NCBI RefSeq assembly: GCF_031877795.1 | Contig: NC_133935.1 | Coordinates: 81,621,748 to 81,685,747, forward strand | Direction: 5' to 3' | Source: Strix aluco | Lineage: Eukaryota; Chordata; Aves; Strigiformes; Strigidae | DNA: 64,000 nucleotides | In this document: one piece after another, positions 45,101 to 60,100 of the stretch | Layout: every line of letters begins with the position of its first letter | How positions within the stretch are numbered: position 1 is the first letter of the stretch | The notes under the pieces: model-generated | What the model was told of the DNA's origin: nothing | Database searches by the model: none | The model's input: the letters and a program-made list of their open reading frames with translations, nothing else | Made by a program: the position numbers and the translations under genes

Positions 45101-48100
45101 CATTTTTTTGCTTGGTTTTCCTCTTACTTGTGCTATTCCTTCTCTAAGGAAGGAAGTTGCCATGTCTGTGTAGGCAGTATTGTGAGTTGTATTTCACAGG
45201 CATGTTTTATAAGTTCTCTTGTTAAGAGCAACAGATGATTAAGGGCAAAGTTACTTACCTCACAGATGGATTTCTGTCTTTGCAGGAATTGGGATGGATA
45301 CTTGCGTTATTCCATTAAGACATGGAGGTTTGTCGTTGGTCCAGACGACAGATTATATTTATCCTATTGTGGATGATCCTTATATGATGGTAAGTTGGCT
45401 AAACTTAATTGTTAGCTATATTGCTGATTTGATTTGTGTTCTTACCAATCTGATGGCAATTTTGACCATTTCTTCTAGATGTGCAGTGCTAATTGTTCGA
45501 TTAACTGCATTCAGAGTCTTTCCTAAATACACATGAAGAGGGAAGGGCATAGTTTCTGTAATCTTTTCCATGCGGCCCAGGAATGCTGCAGTGCTGCTTT
45601 CTATAGGTGAAAGTTGGGGGAACTGCCACCTTTAATTCAAATTTCCCTCCATCTGTTGCTCTGTGGGATTTGGCTTGAAAAGCCCAAAAGGGGGAAAAAA
45701 AGAGCTGTCTGAAGCAGCAGACAGTAAACTCCACTTATGAGCAGAACCGCATTGTAATTGGCCTTTTTTGGAGGTTCTGAAATAACCAGGTAGCATGTTA
45801 GAACTGGAAGTGCCTAAACGACAGTAGTTGGCAGTAGCACCTGGCAACTTTAGAGTGCTTGGTGAACACCAGTTTTCCCTCTGCTGGCAGATGGGTAAGT
45901 TGAAATGACTTGTTGGGAGTTGCGTGCACTTTGACTTTGGTTCCTTTTGTGTCCCCATTTCGTTTAGTCCGTCTCAGCAGAGATTCCTCTCTGGTGTTAT
46001 GTGTGGCAGTGATCACTATTGACTTGAACAAAAGGTTGTGGGGAAACAACTTTTAAAAAAGGACTTAGTAAAGCTGTAAGGAATTCTACAGGAGGTGTTC
46101 GTTAAATGAAAGTTAAGAAATGCTAGAATTCATGTTTCCTGTGATTTGAATGTGACTCCTTTGCTTTAAGGCATGCTGTTTATGTGACTGCATGCTTTAT
46201 TTGCTGCTGTTGGTTCGTTGTTTGTTCTGTGAGACCTGTCTGGTAGGTTTTGGACACACACTTTGAGATTGGGACTGACTTTTTTTTTTTTAGCATGCTT
46301 GACCAGGTGTTGTGCACAAAGGAGCTAGGCTTATATTTGATTTCTGTTCCAGAAGAGCTCTCTTTCTGCAATCTGAGCAGCCAAGAGCGCAGGCTGGCCT
46401 CTGGAGTACAGAGTTGTCAAGCTCTCCTGAGAAATTTGATTCAAGTGGCTTGCTTTAATATCATGTGGCAACTTGTCAGGGACCAGAGAAGAAAATACAT
46501 ATATATGTAGTTGGAGAGCTGTCTTCAAGTTCATCAGCTGAGAAAGTCTTTTGTCACCTCATAACAAAAACTTGAGGGACAGTGTGAGAAGGCTGTGGTG
46601 AAGGGGAAGGCTTGTTTTGCTTGGAGATACAAAAGGTTTGAGATGCCACAGGAGTGGATAGATGAGCCTGTGCCCAGATGAGTTTTAGACTAGCGTGGTG
46701 GGAGTGGAATGTAAATTTGGCTTTAGTCCGACTTTAGTGGTTGCATCGTAGCTACAGTCTATACTGTGATCCAGATGCACCAGCAGCTGTAACTTTGGTG
46801 TTTTCTAACTCTCAAGTCCTTCACTTTTCATTCTTGTCAACATTCATTTTAATGTGGTGGCTTACCACTTCCTAATCTGTTTACACATGTGTATTTCTTC
46901 TTAAAAGCTAAGTGAATCCCTGTTCTTCTTGCTGATACCTGCAGTGATTGATCCAGTGGGGTTGGAGCTGCTGGCTCCTCTACTCAGACCTCTCTCTTGG
47001 AGACTAGAGTACCCTGTGGCAATATAGCTTGCCATTTTCTTGTGTGGACCAGCATCAGTTGGAGGACAGTCACGTACAATTTGCCATGGGGTTTAGGGAT
47101 GGTTGTAAGAGCAGAGGAATGGTGAGACTCAGGAATATTGAGTCTGTGTTCAGACTGTATAAAGGAGTGTGCTCTGGACTCCTCTGTTCCAGACGGACTG
47201 CTGCTGCCCTGCTTCTCCCAACTGCTGCTTTCCCTGTTTTTAGTCTAGATGCCCCCTGACCCATGCTTGTTGTTACCACTCTCTGTTCTCATTATCACTC
47301 ACATGCAGTCCACACTTATTCTTGCTCTTCTGCTCTGTCTCCTTACCAAGTCAATTCTAGTTTTTGGGTGGGTGTTCCCTGGTTTAGAGTCTCCTTCTTT
47401 CTCTGTGCACAGTGTCTACCTGCAGCTCCTTATCTGATCTCTCTTCCTGGTTGGGTGGAGAGGAAGCAAGGAGGGAAAGCCAGAAGTGCAAATGGACTCT
47501 AAGCTGGGTGCTGTGACATAAGGGATTAGAAAATGGCTGAGGGAGGCAAAACTGCATGTGGACTCAGCTGAACTTCAGATTTCTGCTTCAGAAAAGAGCT
47601 TTCTCTCACTGTCACTGGCTATTTTAAAACAAAGTTCTGCAGTTATATGCAAAACCCCTCTTCCTTCTTTTCCCCTGTCCCCTTCTCTTTGTTCTTGAAA
47701 ACACTCAATCCATGTTGTGCAGAGTATCCCTAGGATGTACACCTGTAAAATCTGTATCTAGCGTAGGACTTTTCAGCTTATATGGAATATTGGAAAAATT
47801 GGAAATGAAGTATTGGAAAAATTACAAGCAATTGAAAATAGGTTTCGTGATAAGTATCAAGCCACTTGATACTTATCATAGGACTGGTACTGGCCTCTGT
47901 TGTGGGACTGTGGAAACACCTTTTTGAGTACAGGAGCAGGAAACTGGCTGGTTTCAGAGTGGACTTCCCCCTCCATTCCAAGGACCTTTTTAGTGCTCTT
48001 TTAAGAAGACTCTTCACCCAAGACTGGGGACAGGTGTCTGATACTTCATCCTTTACCCATATAAATAGTTCTTAGTATCATACACAGATACTTGTGTTTC

Positions 48101-51100
48101 AGGGGGACTAAGCAAGCAGCCGAGCAGCGTGCAGGATCCAGCTAGGCTGACCCCTGTTTGTGAACCCTGTTGTGTTTATCGGTGTTTGCAAGCCATGTAT
48201 TGTTCCTTCTGCTCCTCCAGGCTTGTACTCCCTGAATTTGTTTCCATAGCGGTTTTGCCAGTTGGCAAAAGCAGTGTTAGACTGACCTCTGACTACTAGA
48301 ATAGAGAGCTGTTGTCAGTGTGGTTTTAAAAACTTATCTGTCATTCCTAAGAGGGCATAAACCAGCAGTTTGCTTAGTAAATACTGAAGATAGTGGAGAA
48401 TGGTTTGATAGCCCTCTTCCAGAAAAGGAAAATGGCAGGCTTTAGTGTTCTTAAGCATCTAGAAATTTAACAGCCAATATCCATCAAAGCGTGCAGTATA
48501 CAGATCACTCTTCTCTTAATGGTTTAAGATTTAAATGATTAAAACACATTCCAGTTCCAACTATGAGGGATGCCACTGGAAGCTCTTGAATTTATGAAAA
48601 ACTGATTTATATTTAATTGGGATTTGGAGGTGTTATTTCATGTCATCAGCAAGTGAGGTAACTGCCTGAAGATATTAATTTTTTGCAAAAATCCTGGATT
48701 TGTGATTAGACTGTAAGGTTTTGGACATGTTCCTTCTCCCTCCCACCCCCCCGCACTCCCCAGATTTATCTTCCAGCTAAAGCATCTTTCTGTAGTCCAA
48801 CTTGTGTCAACTAAGCATGTTGTTGTTGTGGTGGTGTTGCCTCTGAACTTTATGAAAAGCACAGATTTAAAATCATAAAACCAGATGTTGATTACAGTTC
48901 TGCAGCTGTAAACCTAAAACAATTTTAATAAAATGTGTGACATTTTCCAGAGTAACACAACAGAATTTTTCCTGTATTTTTAAATTATCTTGCCATCCCT
49001 TAGGGCACATCCTGTATCAGAAAGTTCTTCATCTTCATCAGGAAACTTGATGTCTCATATGTGCTGGGTCCAGACCCCAACAAAGCCTGACTCTGATCCA
49101 TTAATTTAGTAAAATTAGATTAGCTAAGGTCATGTGTCACAACTGATGCCTTCTCAGTCCTGTCAGCTTCACAACTTCTTAGTCGTCTTCAGCGGATGAT
49201 CAGTTTTGTCTCTTGGACAAATTTTTATTAGTGGACATGCTCACACACACACAAGTTAATAAAAATGTATGTGTTGTGGCAAAATTCAGTCTTATCTTGT
49301 CACTTGAACAAGTGACAGAGTAGACACGTTTCCCTCACTCTACCAGCAGCAGAGGACAGACATCTCCCCTCAGTTAGCTGTTCGTGCTCCTAACTCGTGA
49401 CAAGGCCAGCTTCTGGGAGCCCCCAGCTCCTTAATCCCTAGCACATGCTGTCTTCTGCAGACAGCTTCTTACTGACGTCCTGACAGAAGAAGCACCCCAT
49501 CGTGGCTCTGTGCTGGCAGCACAACTGTATCCTCCGGGAAGAAGAGTACTCTTGTAAAAACTTAGGAGTGTAGATGTGGCCTCCAGGGTAGTGCAGAGGA
49601 ACAAAGAGCTTTCTCATCAAGGTCCCTTTCTCCTACATACTCCGATGCAGAAGAGGTACAGCTTTTCAGATGAGCTTCCTAGCAGTTGTGAATTACATAT
49701 GATGGTCATCTTCATCAGTGTGTGCAGTTTTGTGCTAGAATAAAATCAATAGAAAAATATCAGATGAAGTAAACTGAGCTTAGACTTTGTTGAATTTAAC
49801 TTCAGCCCATAAAATTAGTCATCCATCCAGTCTAAACTCAGTGTGGGATTCCCATGTAGTCAGTGAGAGAGTATGTTGACCAAGACGGCTGGGATGAATT
49901 CTCTCCTTACCTGTGAAGGGAACAGATGTCTGCACTTCTAGGTGGGCATGTTGCGTGAAATGGATCACGCCACATCTTTGGCTGGGTTTCCTAACTCAGG
50001 AGCCTGTGGAATAAGCAGCTGTCTCAGACTGCAAACTCATGCTGGAAGTTTTGTTCATGGCAGGTGTTTGAACATTCACAAACAGTCCTGCAGATTATTT
50101 TTTTGTCTGTCTTTCTTTTTCAGGGACGGATAGCGTGTGCCAATGTCCTAAGTGACCTTTATGCCATGGGGGTCACAGAATGCGACAACATGTTGATGCT
50201 CCTTGGAATAAGCAATAAAATGACAGATAGGGTAAGATTTTTGGTACTTGCTTTTGAAGGAAGACCCAAACAGCTAAACATGCCTAGAATATATTTACCT
50301 TTCGTGTATTTTCTCCTCAAAGTTTGAACCCTTTTAAATAAGAGATGGTTTTATTGAATGTCTCAGTTCACAGTGTGGGTCTTGCCTCATTCTGAGGTCA
50401 CTTGCTAAAAGTTCAGTTTTCTGTGGCATTGTAATCTGCTGCTAATACCTTCACTCCACCAAAACGGGGTCCCTGCTTCTGTCAATTCAGGACAATACTG
50501 CTCCAAGGCAGCATTTGATTACCAATTCACATATCAATCTGGATAGATACTTCTGGTTTGCTTATGGCAGCTTTAAAACATCTCTCTGAAGCAGAAAAGA
50601 CTGAAATAAATTGCTTTTCTTTTCTCTTCTTTTTTCTTTTTTTTTTGTGGAAGTGACCAGCATGTTTGGTTTTGCTGTAGCAAAAAAGGGATGTTTATTC
50701 TTAGAAGGAAGTAAGTTGAAATTTTGCAGGTTAGCGGAGGCCAAATGCAGCTTGATTTAACTTTGCCGCACTGCACTGCACTGCAGGATAGTTGTTCTGA
50801 GTTTCCAGAACTCTGATTTCTTTACTTTTATATGACCTTTTGAAGAATGTTTCTTCAGCGTGAGAGAGTCTCTTCACCTCTTTTACAAAGAGCTGTAAAA
50901 CCATAGCTCAGTGGGATAACATGCAATTTTCAGGAGGCTAACCTCTTCCTAAGGCTGGCTTTTCTGTCATGAACTATTTGCCATGAGGGCATTTGGCTTG
51001 AGTGATTAAAAGCCTTGGACCAGTCTTGAAATGACTAGCACTGCTGTGTATGGAACTCTGACTTCTGTTTTGATCTCTAGGAAAGAGACAAAGTGATGCC

Positions 51101-54100
51101 TCTAATTATCCAGGGTTTCAAAGATGCAGCAGAAGAGGCAGGAACATCTGTTACTGGTGGCCAAACAGTGTTAAATCCCTGGATTGTTTTAGGAGGAGTG
51201 GCCACGACAGTCTGTCAGCCTAATGAATTTATAATGTAAGTTAAATCGCTAAACAATCAAAGGCACTGGTTTGAAGGGATACAGTAAAAAAAAAAAACCT
51301 TTAAATACCGTGTTGTGATCTTGTGATCTGTCTGCTGATGAATAAAGCAGTACCTTCTCCTGCTTGCATTTGTCCTTAGCACTCAACAGATGCCACATCT
51401 CTTCTGTACATACTTGCTTTTTTAAACAGGATGTCCTTCTTCTCCCCACCCCCCAGTATCTTTTAATCCTGTTCTCCTTTTGACAGGAGAGTTAAGCTTC
51501 TAACCTTTAAAGGTAATGAAGACTGGTTTGGGACATAAATTTCTGTCATATTTACACATACATTTTAAACCATCTCCCAGTTATCCTATTAATGGTTGTA
51601 GAGAACTACAGAATTACTGTGTTTACAGCATTCTGTCCATTTATCAGTAGCTGATTTTGAATGTCCCACTGTGGCATGTTACACTACATGAATGCATTTG
51701 TTCATGATCCTAGTGATGCTTATCTTATGCCCTGAAGTAACAAGGGTCAATTTTTTTCCCTGTCCTATTTTACATCTCCAGTAAATTAAAAGAAAAGATG
51801 TAATTTTGTGTGTGTCTGACTGCAAGCATTGTTATATTCCAAGAAAGAAGGATTAGCACTTTCAAATAAGTTTGCAGCTTTTTGCTTGATAATATCCCAT
51901 GGCAATGAATCCCAAAGGGTAATTCTGCAATTAGTCAGTTTTTTAACTGTGCAACAAGATACATGGGTCTGTGAATACGTAATTATCAGCACTTATTCCT
52001 GATAATGTGTGTGAATTTGACTATGTAATTAATATATGAATTCTTTGTTTTCAGGCCAGACAATGCAGTGCCAGGAGATGTGCTTGTTTTAACTAAACCC
52101 TTGGGAACACAAGTGGCTGTAGCTGTCCACCAGTGGCTAGATATTGTGAGTACACTGCAAAAAAAGAAATAGGGTAGAGGGGTGTGAGTTAAAGGTGACC
52201 TTCCTCATTCCCTCAGAACCTCAAAATGAGAAAGTTCAGCAGTGTAGTAAGTATGCTGAGGGCTCAGTTGGGAATGATCTACCACCTACCTCTCTCTCCT
52301 CCTTCCTCCTTGGTGTGTCAGCCTTACTTGCTTATGTGCAAAACTCTTTTGGAATTGAGACAGTTTACTATTTTGTGCTTAGTGAGCCCATCTTAATTGC
52401 ATCTAATTCTTAGTTAGTTCTCAGGCATTGCTGTAATAAACAAAATTGTTTACTAACAGAACAACAGACTAGCACCCTGGGTAAAATTATGCCCTACTCC
52501 ACCTGCCAAAGTAATTGGCAAAAGCTTATTGATGGCAATTAGGCCAAGATCGCTGTCTGTGTTCATGGGCTTTCTGCTTGTGTACATGGAAATATATCTA
52601 CGTTTCACATGTATTACCCTGTGCATCCAATAAGAATATTTCTAGCAGCATTATGTATGTAGACATACTTCCATCTGTTACTTCAGGCAAAAATGTAACT
52701 ACTGAACTGAAAAGTGACTGCAAAATTGGCATCTGCTTATGTTGTCTGGCTCCCAGTACGTGTCTTCAGAATTATAACTGCTCAGTTTACACTTTAAAAA
52801 GATGCATCTTTTCTACTTTTGGGACTACTGAGCCAATAGACTGGCAGAGGAGTGAGCTGGAATCTACTTTGTCTTGGCTTTTGGCCACTACATTGTCAGA
52901 TGAATTCTAATTACAAAGCATGTGTTAGCAAAAGTGGGAGAGAACCAGCTTAAACCTTCACTGGAGTCTGAAGTGTGAGCAACAAGAAAAAAATATTTTT
53001 CTCCTTCATAGGGTCTGGCCTAGCAATTTTGACCTCTGCAGAAACCTGCATTTTCCAGTCAGATATCAGGATCAGGGCCTCAGATAATCTTGATAGGAAA
53101 ATGAAGTGAAACAACAAGACACCAATTTTATAATATGTTTTCTGGCCATAATCTTACTTCTTAACATATCTATTGTACTGACAAACAGACTTGCAAATTA
53201 AGGATATTCTGAATTTCCACATATTTCAAGTACTTCTAATTTCCTTGACTGTCAACCAGAAACACTTTCTGGTCTGAAAAATGAGGACAGCAAGGAAATC
53301 AATCCTCCTATTACAAGTAAACAGCATATATCTTTGATTGTGGTAAGAAAATTTCTGAGTAGCTGTGCTGCCTTTTCCTCAGCTTTGTTTTGTGAAAGAG
53401 TGGGGAAAGTGAAACTAGAATTACCCATCACAAATCCACCTAAAAATCAAATTTTGGTAGGGAATTTGGCTTTGTATTGAAAAGTATATGGGAGAAGGCA
53501 CATAGTACAGCAAGTTTATGCATAGGCGAGAAAGAAAAACTGGAATGTAGAGATATGTGGCTGCAAAACAAATTTAAAAAAAAAAAAAAACAACACACAA
53601 CAGCAAAACAACCTAAAAGCTGAGGTATTTAAACAGAGCAGTAGTGAATGAATTCCTGGTGACAAGTGAAAGGAAGATCCAAATGGAGGCAAAATTTGTC
53701 CTCCTTGCTTGGTTGCTGCTGGCATTGTTGCAGCCAGGGCCCAGCTGTGCTGCTGGTGGCAGCTGCCACAGGGTGCAAAGGAAGAGACTGCAGAGGGTCT
53801 GCAGGGAGCGGGGCCCTGCCAGGGCCCCAGAGGACCCGCTCAGGGATGTGCTGGGGTGGTGAAGCTGTTTGCTGTGGCTTTCGCTGCCAGGCTGCTGATG
53901 GGGACTGATTAGGCTGGTCCACAGCCCAGAACTGGCATCCCTTTGCCTTTTCCTCTTTCAGCTGAAAGGCATGAAAAGGGTTGCTGTGATGTGCCCCTTC
54001 AGAAGGGGTTTTCTAGCCCTTGCTGTTGTCTGCAGACCCGTCCCATTTGAAAATCTAAGCTTGCTCTTAAAAGTTGTTTGGGGACTTTTGTGAACTTTTC

Positions 54101-57100
54101 TGCCTTTGTTCCCTGTCTGCTAACCCCAGTATCTGATTGCTCAGTGGAGAGGAATTTGTATCCTACCTGTGTCTTCTAGCCTCAGCCTTGAGTTCTGCTT
54201 CCACCTCACTTGTCACTTCCACTCCCATCATCTGACCAGTTTCCATCACATGATCAGCCTCGGAACTGTGTTTTTGAAAACTAAGGCAGAATGACTGCTC
54301 AAGTTTTTCAGTCATACCCGCAGTAAGAATAATCACTATTCTGTCCCCTCTCTAATAGCCTCTTTTTTTTTTTTTTTTTTGCTTGCTCTCTCTCTTACTT
54401 AATTGGTCAGACCCAGTTCAACCTAATTTCAGAAGCTCTGATCTTACTGATAGACTTCTTTGCTCTTTAACAAACGGTTTGTTTTGGCTGACCAGTCTTT
54501 CCCCTTGTTGCCATTTCTGGATTGGCAGAACACCAATCCAGAACACCAATCTCTTACACCCCTTGAAGTCAGCGCTCCTTTGTTAAGAGCAAGAGCCTCT
54601 TTGGCAAGATCCTTCCCCAGTGCAGCATCATATACCAATTCTTAGTAGTTTTTGCACCTTTGGTTTAGTAAGAAGTTTGTGCTATGCCGTTATTCGGTGG
54701 AATGGCAGTGTAGGCATTGTGGCTTCACCTATCCTGTTTTTGTTTACTTTCAGTTCTCAGTAATTTTATTTCCATTGCAAAAAAGAAGAAAATTTAAACG
54801 GGGTTGTAGTGTTGCTCTTAAAAGCTAAATGGTTGCTTTGTTTCATTCTGGATCTGGAATTACTTCAGCTTTGAATGAAACAATTGCCCTTTATAAAGGT
54901 ACCATTTCCTAAATTGTTGTGAGACCCTTTTGGGATGAAACACATTGCTTAGAACATGATGGAGGCATGAGTTCATACAAGACACTGGAGAATGGGTGGA
55001 AGGAGATGGTGGTATTAAACTGTAAAGGAAGCTTATGAAACTGCCTTAATCCTAACTCACATCCTGATTTAGCATACATTCCTCAGACCTGGAGTGCGGA
55101 TATCAGTGGCCATTCTCGATCAAAGTGTCAGATGTGAAATCAAGAATTTTCTCTTAAGAAACCAAGAAGCTAGAGATTACAAATCTCAACACCCAGCAAC
55201 AAAGTTCTTTTCATTTGGCTGCAGAGCTCACCTCAGAGAGTTTTGAAGGAGTTTTTTGCCCTAGGGTAGGTTATTCCATTCCAGTCTGCTGCTGCAATCA
55301 AGATTTGAGGTGCTTAGTGCCTAACAGATCTTTAAATGAACTTGACTTAGGTACAGCAGAGTGAAGCACATACCTCTGACTGTTGAACCTTTTGCCTCTC
55401 TTTCACTGAGTATAAAAAAAATTTACATTTTGGATGAAGGATTTTTTTAAAGTGGTGAGGGTGTGCTTTAAAATATACAACTGAAAATCTAAAAGAATCA
55501 TTTTTATTTCATCCATTAGCCAGAAAAGTGGAATAAAATCAAACTAGTGGTAACGCAAGAAGATGTAGAACTAGCATACCAGGAAGCAATGATGAACATG
55601 GCACGACTGAACAGAACAGGTAAGAAGAGATGTGTGTGGTGGGGGGATGGAGGGGAGGTTGTGGGTTTTTAAATTCCATGCTTAATTTCATTTCACTGCT
55701 GTGGGGAAATGTGACACAGCTGCTTTATCCCTTCCTTCTGCCCCATCTTTCTGCTGCTCAGTGTTTGTGAAGCAAGCAAATTAAAATCAAACGCCCTCTT
55801 TTAATTACACAGCAAAAACACAAATGCTTCTGGAGATGATTATGACTCATGTGAGTGCTGCGAGTAACATCCGAGTGAGTTAGAGGATGTTTTAAAGGGA
55901 AATATATTGGATTTGTTCCTTCTTATCTTCTGTGCCTAGAGAACTCGTGAGGGCTTGACTGTAAGAAGGTTAAAAAAATTCAAAGTAGAATAAAAGAGGA
56001 AAAGCTCTTCGTTTTTATACTCTTCAATTTACATTTTTATTTTTTAATTTTGTCATGTTACATGCTTCCCAAAATATGGAATATGTAGTACGTGTTTTCT
56101 GGTTTGGGTCTTCTCTCCCGTTTTTGTGGGTTTGTGGGGTGGTTTTTTTTCTTTTAATTTTGGTAGGGAGATGGTTCTGCTTTTACCCTAGAAATTTCAA
56201 TCCAGGATTTCACTTTTTTTGTTCAAAGTATCTTGGGAGGAGCAGAGAATTGAATTAGGTGTTTCCTTACTTCTCAGTTGAAGGGACAGAGATAGTTAAA
56301 TATCTCTTCTCCCATTTATTCAGTTTTCATTTGGTATTTGTTATGTCATCCCACTGGTTTTTCATTCTTTCACAAAGTCTTCCAGGAAAAATAAATGATC
56401 AGGATTGCCTTATGGAAAAGAACTCGGGTCCTGCTCATGTATTGGGTGGCAAAGCGTTCTTTGTTTTGTTTTTCTCCACTCACTCCTGTCAGGCACCTTT
56501 AACAATACTTAAATATTCTTAATTGGAGTTATTGTCCTGCATGCAGAGGTGTCCTTCTCCCACCCAGGGCTCTGTAGTTGCAAATGCCCAAGAATTTCAT
56601 GAATGCATAGGTGGGGAGTCTGGGGCCCTGCCCCCACAACCTGCAGGCTTTGTTCTTAAGCTCTTAAACTTTTAAGTGCCCAGAACTTAAGTTCTGAGGT
56701 GATTTTTTTAACACAGTGGCAGGGGAAGAGATGTGAGAAAACTGACTGAGGACTGGTCCTTGTCCTTAATGAAACAAAGCTGAGCTTGGAACTTCTCTGG
56801 CCCTCAACTCTGGAAAGTTTGAAGCTGGAGCAAATCCCTGTTTCTTAGACTGCTAATATAAATTAGTAGCACACGTCTAATAGAGCATGCTCATACATAT
56901 AACTTTGGTGCTGGATTTTCAGCATGATTTAATACCTTAAATACAAGTTGAATTTTTTAAGGGTTACATGCACTATTGGTGAATTCCAGTTTCGTTCAAG
57001 CACGATTTTTTAAAAATTTTATTTATTTAGAGAGTAACCCAACCTGATTCAAATTAGAGGTATGCAACTTCATTCAAACTGTGCACAATATTGCTGAAGC

Positions 57101-60100
57101 ATTACTTTTCCTTATAATATTTTTTCTGATTTGTTTTTTTTCCCTCCATCTCTTGTAGCTGCTGGACTCATGCACACTTTCAATGCACATGCAGCTACAG
57201 ACATCACAGGCTTTGGAATCCTGGGGCATGCACAAAACCTTGCCAAGCAGCAGCGAAATGAGGTGTCCTTTGTTATTCATAACCTTCCTGTTCTTGCTAA
57301 AATGGCTGCTGTCAGTAAGGCTTGTGGCAATATGTTTGGCCTCATGCACGGGACTTGTCCAGAGACTTCAGGTAGGTGACAGCTGTACTACCTTCTTCCT
57401 TCCCTACACCTCCATGTTAGAATGTAATATTTCAAATATACAAATTATGTGCTTTTCATTCAGAATAGCAGTTGGTTTGGCATATAGCCAAGCTAATGAG
57501 CATTAGCCACACAACTGTTCACAATTAACTTCTTCAGCCTAACTTCCAAACTACCATTCTGTTCTGAATCCCTTCTGCATCCTTATGAAACACCTGTTAT
57601 TACAACTTGCTGTATCTAGAACACTTTGCAGTTAGAAGTTAGTGATGGTTGTGAATTCTTTTGAAACCTTTTTCTCTCAGCTGTTAACTCCAGAACAGTG
57701 AATATCTGAAAATCCCAGCACAGCTAACATACTTTTCTCAGAGGTAAAGCCACCTGCAGTAGGTTTGTCAGTCAAATGAGTGGTGGTTCTTTTCTCATTA
57801 TGAATATGTGTAAAGTTTAGTGCTGAATTGGCCAGTCTTGGCAACTGAGGTCTTCTCTGTCCACAGCATACAGACTTCCAGCAATACAGATTTTTCTCTC
57901 TTAGAAATCTGACTTTAAGGAACTGTGACTAGCAGCAACAAAAAAAAAAGGGTATTTGGTTTCTGACCCATTCATTACTTGAGTTCTCTATTTAATAAAG
58001 CTGCCACTTGCAGTGACAATGAATACAACAGACGTACTGAGAATTGGGCTATGGACAAAAATTTACACAGTCATCAGGTCATAAGAACTTCTGATGGTTT
58101 TGAAGTTGCCTTATTAAGCATAGGCCACTTTGCTGACTAGCATGATCACTGTCTTCTGCTGGGAGTCTCTAGACTTCATTTATCCCTTGAATCTTCTGTC
58201 CTGTTCCGTTTTGTTTTTCTTCTTTAGTCTGACTTTCTTTCTCTTTGGGAAATGGGGAAGATGTAGCAACAAATCTGTCTCTTATCTCATTTCCCCACCC
58301 TCTTCCTGCTCTCCAAAAGTATTATCCAAGTTCTCTGCAGCCCACAACAGAGGGGGCCCCTTGAAGCAAAACAGTCCAAAGATCTGGAAAGAAGCATCAC
58401 AGTGAGAGTCATAAACCTTTCCCCTAGTGAATACACAACTTAGAATGATCTGCTGAATTGTTCCTTAGCCATCTGTGTTTAAACAGACCCTCTGTCCTAC
58501 AGACACTGTATGGCTCAGATGATGTGTAATAGGATATGGTACGTGAACCCTTTCAAGAGTTCAAATCCAGCGTCAGTCCACAGAGACCAGAAATATCTGG
58601 TGGCAGTTTGGCAAGCTGTGTCAATAAGGCTGGTAGCACCAGGCAGATTCTTACTACCCAGGAGCCCACATAACCAGAGTGCTGGTAGCATTTGTTATGA
58701 GTTGCAAAGAGTCCAAAAAATAGCGTGGACACAGGGCTGGAACTGCAAGATGCTCTTTCAGGTGAGTGGCTGTGGCACAGGTTTGGATAGAAGTTGACAT
58801 GGGAATGGTTTAGCTGCAAACTGAGTGTTTGAGTCTTCAGAGCTGCCCATCCTGCACCCTGGGGATATCCAGTTCTGTCTTTTCACTGAAGGAATGTAAA
58901 ACGGTGTGGATGTACGCGCTGCTGTGAGAGTGCTTGGGAGTGGAAAACAGTTGACTTCAGAATCTCTTTTGGGACTAAGAGGAAGAGGTGTCTTTGAAAC
59001 CCTGAATGGCTTGTGTTTCAACATAGATAGATGATGATGGAAAAACCAGCAAGACGTATCTGGTTATTTGTGAACTTTGGGTGCCTCGAAACATGTACAT
59101 TTGATTTCATCAGAGCATTGCATTTCTTGCATTAGGGGTGGCTGTAGGGATTTGTTACAGGGCAGTGTCTGCCAAATATTAGAAAGATCCATAGCCACGT
59201 GGACACTGTAGCTCTGGTCTGAAAGCTGTGTAACTGCAGTCCCCTAGGCTTTAGGCTTACGGGATATCCTGACACACTGCAGCAGTGTGTATCAGCTTGG
59301 GCAGGGTGTGCTGGGATGGCTCGTTAGCATTCACACCCAGGCTGTTCTCACACTTCATGTCCTGGGGTTGATTTATATAAAGGCAAAGCATCTGCCTTGC
59401 TGCTCCTCTACATCCAGTTGTGAGGATGCCTTTTGGGGGGCTGTTCAGGGCTGTTCATACTGTAATACTCGTTCTCTGTTGTCTTAAGCTTCCAGGAATG
59501 CTCTGTCTGTAGCTTCTTCATTTGTGAACAGATGTTTTTCAGCAGAGTGGGCAGGCAATGAGAAATTTACTGGAAAACAGTTTGAATGGATTTTAAGACT
59601 GTTGGGTTTTTTCCAGTGCGCATTTGTTGGGCACCTGTTGACAAAAGTCAGTGTTGGAAAGATCTGTTATGTCATCTGTTCCATCCTCCAGGCACTCTTG
59701 CTTATGGTGTATTTTCTTAAAGTTGCATTTTACATGATTTTTGCGCTCTCTTTTAGATAATTTTGGTAAAGGTCAAAGTTGCAATTGGACACTTAGTTTC
59801 AAAAAACTTAATTCTGTTTATTAGATTGATTATTTGCAGAAATAAGTTACAGAGTTATTCTGCGTGAGATATTCATGCATGTGTGTATTTTTGCCAGTCC
59901 TAATAAACTGTTGACTGGTGTGGGCCAACTTTTTTAGTGTAGTAGAAGTATCTCAACAATGTGGTGTTTGTGCGAATTTTGAGGAAATAGATGGATAGAA
60001 AAGAAGGGCTGTGTTACTTCCTGACAAGAGGCAAGGCTGATGTTCTCATCTTTTTGTTAGTCATTGTGGGCAAAGCCGTTAGCCAGGAGCAAGGACTTGA

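Noticed and set aside
45501..46049. Minus-strand frames in SEPHS1 intron 3
   Set aside because: Short overlapping frames with no homology that I recognise and no splice signals on that strand.
58555..58580. B-box-like 'gttcaaatcc' suggesting a tRNA
   Set aside because: No cloverleaf stems or A box at the right distance.
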